From Methylovirgula sp. (GTDB taxonomy: Bacteria > Pseudomonadota > Alphaproteobacteria > Rhizobiales > Beijerinckiaceae), in contig JANXSV010000421.1 of NCBI GenBank assembly GCA_025356505.1, positions 1-8,575 on the forward strand: a DNA stretch of 8,575 nucleotides, given 5' to 3'. Below the pieces are notes generated by a model that saw only the letters and a list, made by a program, of their open reading frames with translations, was not told the DNA's origin and made no database searches. How positions within the stretch are numbered: the stretch's first letter is position 1; every line of letters begins with the position of its first letter. Positions 1 through 5,441 of the stretch are shown here, piece after piece. The translations under genes and the position numbers were made by a program.

Positions 1-1
1 C

Positions 2-178
2 GATTTTCCACGGACTTTGACTGAAGCCGCTGAACGTTTACAAAAGTCTGACGCGGCAAAGTCGCTGTTCTCGGAGAAGTTTGTCGAACACTATGTGGCG
101 ACGCGCATCTGGGAAGAGCGTGAAGCCCGAAAGGCCATTACAGATTGGCAGCTCTCCCGCTACTTTGAAATAATCTAA
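2..178 (+). CDS. Glutamine synthetase-family enzyme, C-terminal end (5' cut by window)
   Basis: Fifty-eight codons, open from the window edge to a TAA at 176-178, encode the extreme C-terminus of a glutamine synthetase-type enzyme. The diagnostic tail is seen: a stretch reading FVEHYVATRIWEE, followed by an ending TDWQLSRYFEII, which matches the usual (V)TDWELxRYFE end of the family. Such enzymes join ammonia or an amine to the gamma-carboxylate of glutamate using ATP, in the cytoplasm. The following genes (an aldehyde dehydrogenase remnant and an iron alcohol dehydrogenase) suggest a catabolic gamma-glutamyl-amine ligase of the PuuA type rather than the housekeeping GlnA, but this is inference from context. 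The active-site residues lie outside the window, so integrity and substrate cannot be judged. The stop codon is followed at once by the ATG of the next (broken) gene. Confidence 0.9.
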   Translation, partial: DFPRTLTEAAERLQKSDAAKSLFSEKFVEHYVATRIWEEREARKAITDWQLSRYFEII

Positions 179-1043
179 ATGGACAGCTGTATTACAGATT
201 TGGTTTGCATTTCACCTATTGACGGACACGAGGTCGCGCGGCGACCTATTGCAACGATGGCCAACATTAACCGGCATTTGGCCAAGGCGCGCCTCAATCA
301 GCCCATATGGGCAAAACAGCCTCCCGACGTCCGAATTACTGCAGTTTTGCGATTTTTAGACGCTTTAAAGGCGATGAATGACGAAGTTGTTCTTGAACTC
401 GCCATGCAAATGGGCCGTCCAGTGCGATATGGCGGAGAAATCTAGGGTGTGGAAGAGCGAGTTCTGGCCATGGCGGCCCTCGCCCCGCGTTGTGCCCAGC
501 CCTAAACGGCGAGCTTTCGCGGTTTCCAAGGCGCAAACCACGCGAAATTCTTTTAACTGCTCCTTGGAACCATTTTCTTCTTAAAGCAATAAAGTTCACC
601 TGCGCATATGTTTGGAATGTCGTTAATTAGAACACTCGTCTGTACATCTTCTAGTTGGGTGGGGCGTGTTGCACATGCAAACGCTTTGCAGTTGACATCG
701 TCATTGGCAACTACGTTGCACCCAGATTTTGACAAATGCTGATCACCCGAGGGCGCTCATGAAAGCAGAGAACTTTGGGCCGGTCATGAGAATCATGAAA
801 GCCAGGGACAACGCCGAGGCCGTCAGATTACAGCTTCCATTTTGGACCCAAGATGCTTCGGAAGCACACAGAATCGGGCGTGAACTTGAAACAGGTACTT
901 TATTCATGAACAGATGTGATTATCTTGACCCTTGACAGGCTTGCACAGGCGTAAACGATACGGGACGAGGTGCGAGCTTGTCAGAAATAGCGTATTCGAT
1001 GTTGACCCGTCCCAAGAGCTTTCATCTAAAAATAAAAATCTGA
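179..1043 (+). pseudogene. Aldehyde dehydrogenase pseudogene (multiple stops, frameshifts, internal deletions)
   Basis: Successive pieces of one NAD(P)-dependent aldehyde dehydrogenase can be read in order. The N-terminus (179-442) ends in ELAMQMGRPVRYGGE and is cut by TAG at 443-445. GVEERVLAMAALAP follows in the same frame, with another stop near 500. After a frame change comes RRKPREILLTAPWN, with the PWN motif at 562-570. At 646-690 IF*LGGACCTCKRF resembles the catalytic FFNSGQSCCGIER segment. NYVAP is separated from QILTNADH by an apparent one-base loss at the C run 721-723. Then come ENFGPVMRIMK, WTQDASEAHRIGRELETG and FMNRCDYLDP. A TGA at 933-935 interrupts the C-terminus, which continues in frame as TGVNDTGRGASLSEIAYSML and ends at TGA 1041-1043. 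About 865 bases remain of roughly 1.4 kb expected, so parts of both the NAD-binding and catalytic domains are lost. No functional enzyme can be made. The start abuts the upstream stop codon, as in an operon. Confidence 0.93.
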
Positions 1044-1045
1044 GG
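1041..1045 (+). promoter_or_regulatory. Ribosome binding site of the alcohol dehydrogenase, inside the pseudogene stop
   Basis: TGAGG lies four bases before the ATG at 1050 and contains the TGA that ended the aldehyde dehydrogenase. The overlap supports this start and implies that the two genes were translated one after the other before the first was lost. Confidence 0.65.
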
Positions 1046-1049
1046 CCAA

Positions 1050-2216
1050 ATGTCTTCACAATCTAACTGGAACTACCCAACAACTGTATGGTTTGGTGCG
1101 GGACGCATAGCTGAGCTATCAAGTGCTTGCCGACAGTCTGGAATGAGCGCGCCTCTCCTTGTAACTGACGCGGGCCTCTCATCGTTACCCATAGTCGATA
1201 AAGTGATGAGGCAACTGCAAACTGCCCGTCTGAATGTAACACTGTTTTCAAAGGTCAAATCCAACCCGACAGAATCCAACGTCTACGACGGCTTAAGTGT
1301 TATGCGTGCAGGAAAACATGACGGGGTCATCGCATTTGGCGGTGGTTCGGCTCTAGACGTAGGCAAGGTTATAGCCTTGATGGCAGGACAAACTCTTCCC
1401 ATGTGGGATTTTGAAGATGTTGGAGACTGGTGGACCAAGGCAAATCCAGATGCAATTTGTCCCATAGTCGCTGTACCGACAACCGCAGGGACTGGTTCGG
1501 AGGTCGGACGCGCGGGCGTGATCACGCAAGTGTCAACGCACACAAAAAAAGTAATTTTTCACCCTGGCATGATGCCAAAAATAACGATCTGCGATCCCGA
1601 GCTGACGGTTAGCCTTCCTGCTAAATTGACAGCCGGAACGGGCATGGACGCCCTTGCGCACTGTCTAGAAGCCTATTGCGCGCCGGGATTCCACCCTATG
1701 GCGGATGGCATTGCCGTCGAGGGAATTCGCCTTGTCAAACAGTCCTTAAGCCGTGCATTTCATAATGGAGCAGATATCAATGCTCGCGCTGATATGATGG
1801 CCGCTGCGGCCATGGGCGCGACGGCGTTCCAAAAAGGTCTCGGCGCAATTCATTCGGTCTCGCACCCGGTGGGGGCATTGTACAATACGCATCATGGCCT
1901 AACAAACGCAGTATTTATGCCATATGTCCTTGCGTTCAATAGATCAGCTATAGAACAGCAGATTGCCAGGCTGGCAGCTTATATGGGCCTCGAGGCTAGT
2001 TTTGAAGCGTTTGAGTCTTGGCTACTGGCACTGCGCAAAGAAATCGGCATTGCACATACTCTTAAGGAGCTTGGAGTTCCGCTAGATAGGGTCTTAGAGA
2101 TGGCCAAAATGGCAATTATCGATCCCACCGCCGGTGGTAATCCAGTGAAATTAACCGAAAGCGCAGCGATACAAATTTTTGAAAATGCGTACCACGGTAG
2201 AATCCAATGGGTCTGA
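1050..2216 (+). CDS. Iron-containing (group III) alcohol dehydrogenase
   Basis: This 388-residue protein has the full length of the iron-dependent alcohol dehydrogenases (FucO/AdhB/EutG type), which interconvert alcohols and aldehydes using NAD(H) in the cytoplasm. The N-terminal dinucleotide domain has WFGAGRI at about 14-20 and the pyrophosphate-binding GGGSALDVGK at 97-106. VPTTAGTGSE (142-151) is also typical. In the helical C-terminal half the four metal ligands are all present with family spacing: D200 and H204 in GTGMDALAHCLEAY, H268 in GAIHSVSHP, and H282 in YNTHHG. No internal stop or missing block is seen. It lies six bases after the stop of the aldehyde dehydrogenase pseudogene and overlaps the truncated phosphatase by ten bases, so it was the third gene of the same operon. 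Base composition appears more AT-rich than the ABC operon to the right. The fold and class are secure; the substrate is not. With its partners broken, its present role is uncertain. Confidence 0.93.
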   Translation: MSSQSNWNYPTTVWFGAGRIAELSSACRQSGMSAPLLVTDAGLSSLPIVDKVMRQLQTARLNVTLFSKVKSNPTESNVYDGLSVMRAGKHDGVIAFGGGSALDVGKVIALMAGQTLPMWDFEDVGDWWTKANPDAICPIVAVPTTAGTGSEVGRAGVITQVSTHTKKVIFHPGMMPKITICDPELTVSLPAKLTAGTGMDALAHCLEAYCAPGFHPMADGIAVEGIRLVKQSLSRAFHNGADINARADMMAAAAMGATAFQKGLGAIHSVSHPVGALYNTHHGLTNAVFMPYVLAFNRSAIEQQIARLAAYMGLEASFEAFESWLLALRKEIGIAHTLKELGVPLDRVLEMAKMAIIDPTAGGNPVKLTESAAIQIFENAYHGRIQWV

Positions 2217-2278
2217 AGGCCTTACTCTTTGACAAAGATGGTACATTAATTCACCGCGATGCGATTGATGTTTCGTAA
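2207..2278 (+). pseudogene. Truncated HAD-superfamily phosphatase, N-terminal remnant
   Basis: An ATG at 2207, overlapping the last ten bases of the alcohol dehydrogenase gene, opens a 23-codon frame beginning MGLKALLFDKDGTLI and ending in TAA at 2276-2278. FDKDGTL is HAD motif I, with D9 as the expected phospho-accepting aspartate and D11 as the acid/base residue, in the form common in phosphoglycolate phosphatase-like proteins. After about residue 15 (near 2252) family resemblance stops, and neither of the other two forward frames restores it. HAD motifs II-IV and the cap domain are therefore absent. The overlap with the upstream gene is the normal coupling of adjacent genes and indicates that a complete phosphatase once followed here. 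A free-standing 23-residue peptide is unlikely to be an enzyme. It could be argued that the match is chance, but motif, position and overlap agree. Confidence 0.75.
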
Positions 2279-2574
2279 AAACGGCGCCTCAAACATGCCT
2301 CGAACAGCCCGCGCTTCTGTAAAATTTGGAATTTTCACGACAGCAAAAATCGGCCATGCTGAACATGAAAGTAAATACTACAATTATATCAATGACTTGC
2401 AAGTACATGTTTGGCCGACATTTGGGCTAGTTTTCAGGCCACATAGGCCAAAAGTCGGCCAAATGCAGCAATTCAGGCCAAATCAGGTCCGGGGCTTCTT
2501 CCGAACCCAAAAATGCAGTTTCAAACACAGTCCAAGACTGATTAACCCCAGAAATCCTGTCTTCAACGGGGCCC
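2279..2574. other. Convergent intergenic region without a recognisable gene
   Basis: About 300 bases lie between the broken phosphatase and the end of the ABC ATPase gene, which point towards each other. Open frames exist on both strands (about 100 codons each), but they have no family resemblance, biased composition (for example repeated Trp-Pro from GGCC repeats) and no clear ribosome site. The stretch holds a long hairpin (2410-2463) and six GGCC motifs between 2352 and 2479. It presumably contains the deletion or rearrangement joint that removed the phosphatase, and possibly termination signals for both operons. Confidence 0.6.
2410..2463. repeat. Long inverted repeat (hairpin), 15 of 16 paired bases
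   Basis: TTTGGCCGAC at 2410-2419 is perfectly complementary to GTCGGCCAAA at 2454-2463. After one A/A mismatch the pairing resumes, with TTTGG at 2421-2425 against CCAAA at 2448-2452. The loop is 22 bases. No run of T follows on either strand, so it is not a canonical intrinsic terminator. It may still end or stabilise transcripts arriving from both sides, or may be the end of a decayed mobile element. Confidence 0.7.
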
Positions 2575-3624
2575 TCAGGCAGCCAGCACCAAAATGTCGT
2601 CCGGGTTAAAATGCAACAGAACTTCTGCGCCCCGGTGCGGCGGCGCTGCGTTTGGGTTATTGAAAATATCGAACGAAGCCTTGTTCGAACCAAACGCAAC
2701 GCGGATGCGAACGACAGACCCGAGAAAGCTGACTTCCTCAATGACGCCGCGCAGGGAGTTACTCCGCTGAGGAGATGCCTCGAGGGACATGGCTTCAGGC
2801 CGTAAAGCCAAAGTCACCTTTGTTCCAGGCGCAGCCTGCCCCGCGGCGTCACTTGAAACCAGTTGCCCCTCAATGTCGTAGCCGCCCGCTGTACGAACGG
2901 CCTTGAACTGATTGAGCGTCCCTACGAAGCCCGCCACGAACTTGGTGCTAGGACGATTATAAATTTCGAAGGGCGTTCCCACCTGCTCCGCGTTGCCTGC
3001 GTTCATAACCACGATGCGGTCTGATATCGAGAGAGCTTCTTCCTGATCATGGGTAACAAAAATCGTCGTGATGCCTAGATCGCGCTGCATCGCACGGATC
3101 TCTTCTCGCAGCGAAACGCGGATTTTAGCATCAAGCGCCGAAAGCGGTTCGTCCAGCAATAACACACGGGGTTTGATAGCCAGCGCACGGGCGAGCGCCA
3201 CACGTTGCTGCTGGCCGCCAGAAAGCTGATAGGGGTAGCGATCGCCAAAATTGGAGAGCTTCACCAAATCCAGCATTTCGGCCACGCGGGCCTTGATCTC
3301 AGCGGCGGGTCGACCGGCGATTTTCATGCCAAAACCCACATTGCCTGTCACGGTCATATTGGGAAATAGAGCATAGGCCTGAAACACCATGCCGACATTT
3401 CGCTTGGCCGGTGTCAGGGAAGTGACGTTTTCCCCATCTATGGTGATGGTGCCGGAACTGGCGGTCTCAAACCCTGCCACCATCCTCAGCACTGTGGTCT
3501 TGCCGCAGCCGCTGGGGCCTAGCAGAGACACGAATTCGCCGCGCCTGATACCCAGATCCAGCCCGCGCACCACTTTATTGGTGCCATAATTCTTCACCAA
3601 CTGGCTGATCGTCACAAAATTCAT
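2575..3624 (-). CDS. ABC importer ATPase (iron/polyamine/phosphonate-type, with TOBE domain)
   Basis: This 349-residue protein hydrolyses ATP on the cytoplasmic face to drive import through the two permeases upstream. From the chosen start, Walker A GPSGCGKT is at 36-43, the Q-loop Gln at 82, the signature LSGGQ at 134-138, Walker B VLLLDEP at 154-160 with D158 and catalytic E159, the D-loop SALD at 162-165 and the switch histidine at 192. All are intact. After about residue 235 comes a C-terminal extension with LALRPEAM (272-279), the mark of the TOBE domain of PotA/FbpC/CysA-type ATPases, which can sense substrate or regulators. The ATG at 3624 is preferred because it forms an ATGA overlap with the permease stop. 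A longer form from 3678 would add 18 non-conserved residues inside the permease gene. It is the last gene of a four-gene operon and belongs to the same group as spermidine, ferric iron and phosphonate importers; the substrate is unknown. Confidence 0.95.
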   Translation of the reverse strand: MNFVTISQLVKNYGTNKVVRGLDLGIRRGEFVSLLGPSGCGKTTVLRMVAGFETASSGTITIDGENVTSLTPAKRNVGMVFQAYALFPNMTVTGNVGFGMKIAGRPAAEIKARVAEMLDLVKLSNFGDRYPYQLSGGQQQRVALARALAIKPRVLLLDEPLSALDAKIRVSLREEIRAMQRDLGITTIFVTHDQEEALSISDRIVVMNAGNAEQVGTPFEIYNRPSTKFVAGFVGTLNQFKAVRTAGGYDIEGQLVSSDAAGQAAPGTKVTLALRPEAMSLEASPQRSNSLRGVIEEVSFLGSVVRIRVAFGSNKASFDIFNNPNAAPPHRGAEVLLHFNPDDILVLAA

Positions 3625-4400
3625 CGCGTGCCCCGTCGGCCGGACACAACCATTTGCATAACGCCCATGACCGCCCAAGTTATAAAAAACGACATGATCG
3701 CCAAAGCGGGCGGCTCATAGGCCTTGTTTGAACCAATCCATTGTAGATAGGGGCCAAAAGCCGGACGATCTAGCAGGCTGGCAAAAGTGAATTCACCGAT
3801 AGCAATGGCAAAGGTCAAAAAAGCCCCGCCCAGAATAGCCGAGCGGATATTTGGCAGGATGACCCGGAACAGAATGGTGGCCGAATTGGCTCCCAGACTT
3901 TGCGCCGCCTCCGTCAGCGTGCGGATATCAATAGCGCGCAGCCCAGTATCGACCGAGCGATACATATAGGGCAAGGCCAGCGCCACGTAGCCCAGCGTTA
4001 GTAGTAGGTCCGTTCCCAGCGTCGATCCGGTCAACGGTAAGATTGAGGACGAATTATACATTCGCAAATAGCCGAATACGAGCACGATGGCTGGTATGAC
4101 CAGCGGCAACAGCGTGACGAATTCCACCGCCGGACGCAATTTAGGCAGCCGTAGTTGCACAAAATAGGCCGCTGGCACCACAATAAGCACACCCAGCACA
4201 ACGGTGGCCAATGCCAGCACGAGCGAATAGCTAAAACTTTCCTGAAAGCGGGTCTGCTCGAACACCACGCGATAGGCTTCAAAACTATACTGGCCACGCA
4301 GCATGCGCAGCGAAAATTCAAACGTCGCCAGCAGCGGGATGAGAAAATACGACGCGCCAAGAATGAAGGCGATCCATGCGCCTAAAGAACTTTGCTTCAT
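3621..4400 (-). CDS. ABC importer permease, second subunit
   Basis: This 259-residue inner-membrane permease of the binding-protein-dependent (BPD, MetI-like) family is of the PotC or FbpB-half type. About six membrane segments can be seen, near residues 7-29, 57-82, 92-112, 130-147, 188-209 and 231-253. The cytoplasmic coupling loop that docks on the ATPase carries the EAA motif: TEAAQSLGA, with E164, A165 and G170, followed by RVILPNIRSAILGG. The ATG at 4400 is chosen because it overlaps the TGA of the first permease as ATGA. A GTG nine bases upstream (4409) would add only three residues. Its own stop likewise overlaps the ATPase start as ATGA. The two permeases are expected to form a heterodimer, so strict coupling fits a need for equal amounts. 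Permease identity is firm; substrate is not. Confidence 0.93.
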   Translation of the reverse strand: MKQSSLGAWIAFILGASYFLIPLLATFEFSLRMLRGQYSFEAYRVVFEQTRFQESFSYSLVLALATVVLGVLIVVPAAYFVQLRLPKLRPAVEFVTLLPLVIPAIVLVFGYLRMYNSSSILPLTGSTLGTDLLLTLGYVALALPYMYRSVDTGLRAIDIRTLTEAAQSLGANSATILFRVILPNIRSAILGGAFLTFAIAIGEFTFASLLDRPAFGPYLQWIGSNKAYEPPALAIMSFFITWAVMGVMQMVVSGRRGTR

Positions 4401-5293
4401 CGCAGCCACCGCGCCGTCCGACTCGTGAGCAGAATATACCCCACATTGGACAAGCCGGTGATCAACACCATGCCCAGCGCCAAGGCATAGCCCAGGTTTG
4501 GATCATGCAGCACATCCCCCCGGATCTGCGCAAACAGCAAGATTGGGGCAATGTTCAACGAGGCACCGGTGAGAGCGGTCGCCGTTGCCACCGCCCCGAA
4601 TGCATTAGCAAACAGTAGCAGTGTCGAGCCGAGCAGGCTTGGCCACAAAATCGGCAGGCTGACATAATACCAGTGCTGCCAGACACTGGCACCCAGAATG
4701 GCGGATGCCTCGCTCCATTCCTTTTTCAAACCATCCAGCGCGGGGGTCAGAATGAGCACCATTAAAGGGATTTGAAAGTATAGATACGTAAGCGTAAGAC
4801 CCCAAAAATTGAACAGGGTGAAACCGTTGCCATAAAGATCCAATCCCACAAATTTGAGCAGCAGGGTAACCACGCCCAACCGACCCACTGTGGCGATAAA
4901 GGCAAAAGCCAATGGCAGACCGGCAAAATTGGAGGCCACCCCGCAGAACGTGTTTAAAACCGGCCGCAGCCAGGTCGGGAGGCCGCCATGCACCACAGAC
5001 GTGGCGAGCACCGCGCCGATCAACGCTCCGCCCAGAGCCGAGGCGGCGCTGATCTGCAGACTAAGGACATAGGACGCCACAATAGAAGGCTTAGACAGGC
5101 CGATGATGTTGGCGAAAGTAAATGCGCCATCCTTATCAAAAAAAGCGCCTGCCAGCAGCAATCCTGTCGGGATGATGAGAAAGAATAGCGAAAACAGAAC
5201 GAACGGCATGAGGCCGAGCCAGGCGACGATATCCACCTTTGGCCGTTCCATTTCGATAGGTTGTGTGGCGGTGAGCGTAGATACCGAAGACAA
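4397..5293 (-). CDS. ABC importer permease, first subunit
   Basis: This 298-residue inner-membrane permease of the BPD family is of the PotB type. Membrane segments are seen near residues 25-49, 71-101, 112-137, 162-184, 217-237 and 268-291. The EAA coupling loop reads EWSEASAILGAS, with E195, A196 and G201, followed by VSLPILWPSLLGS. The start is not certain. The only start codon upstream of the first conserved segment and downstream of the in-frame TGA (5300-5302) is a TTG at 5293, with a weak GGATG seven bases before it. The first ATG is at 5251 and would remove 14 residues, but no ribosome site precedes it. Both leave the membrane domain complete. The gene lies 148 bases after the binding-protein gene and overlaps the second permease by four bases. 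Confidence 0.92.
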   Translation of the reverse strand: MSSVSTLTATQPIEMERPKVDIVAWLGLMPFVLFSLFFLIIPTGLLLAGAFFDKDGAFTFANIIGLSKPSIVASYVLSLQISAASALGGALIGAVLATSVVHGGLPTWLRPVLNTFCGVASNFAGLPLAFAFIATVGRLGVVTLLLKFVGLDLYGNGFTLFNFWGLTLTYLYFQIPLMVLILTPALDGLKKEWSEASAILGASVWQHWYYVSLPILWPSLLGSTLLLFANAFGAVATATALTGASLNIAPILLFAQIRGDVLHDPNLGYALALGMVLITGLSNVGYILLTSRTARWLR

Positions 5294-5325
5294 AACGATT
5301 CATCCAACAAACGTGCAGCGACAAG

Positions 5326-5370
5326 CCGGAATAGGTCATGCCGGAAGAGACCATGGCGGAATAGGTGCCG
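5326..5370. repeat. Three imperfect tandem 15-base repeats
   Basis: Three head-to-tail units occupy 5326-5340 (CCGGAATAGGTCATG), 5341-5355 (CCGGAAGAGACCATG) and 5356-5370 (GCGGAATAGGTGCCG). They lie in the leader of the first permease gene, between the intercistronic hairpin and the start codon. Unit length and phase are exact, with a few substitutions per unit. They may be slippage duplications without function, or spaced binding sites. Confidence 0.65.
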
Positions 5371-5380
5371 CAAGAATCAC

Positions 5381-5417
5381 AAATCCGCCCTGCGCGGCGT
5401 GTGCGCAGGGCAAATTT
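5381..5417 (-). promoter_or_regulatory. Intercistronic stem-loop after the binding-protein gene
   Basis: GCCCTGCGC (5387-5395) and GCGCAGGGC (5403-5411) form a perfect nine-base GC-rich stem with a seven-base loop. AAAT (5381-5384) and ATTT (5414-5417) can extend it after a two-base internal loop. In the direction of transcription it begins 24 bases after the binding-protein stop. The sequence after the stem (GGATTTGTGATT) is not a clean U run. By analogy with other importer operons (the malE-malF spacer is the classic case), such a structure protects or partly terminates the message. This would let the binding protein be made in excess of the membrane subunits; that role is inference. Confidence 0.7.
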
Positions 5418-5441
5418 GGTTAAAATGCTCTACCCGGTGCC

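Noticed and set aside
692..715. TTGACA at 692-697 as a promoter for the alcohol dehydrogenase
   Set aside because: No acceptable -10 lies 16-18 bases downstream. The TTGACA at 931-936 fails for the same reason.
729..935. A separate small gene of 68 codons
   Set aside because: Its translation is the C-terminal part of the aldehyde dehydrogenase, continuing in frame past the TGA, so it belongs to the pseudogene.
2259..2609. A 116-codon plus-strand frame in the convergent gap
   Set aside because: No recognised domain and no convincing ribosome site; it runs into the ATPase gene in the opposite sense. It looks like chance openness in decayed DNA.
2427..2741. A 104-codon minus-strand frame overlapping the end of the ABC ATPase
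   Set aside because: It lies in another frame of a gene with clear motifs, has no family resemblance, and its tail is Trp/Pro-rich only because of the GGCC motifs.
5020..5373. Minus-strand frame starting with a repeated RHxLF pentapeptide
   Set aside because: The pentapeptide is simply the translation of the 15-base DNA repeat, and the rest lies out of frame inside the permease gene.
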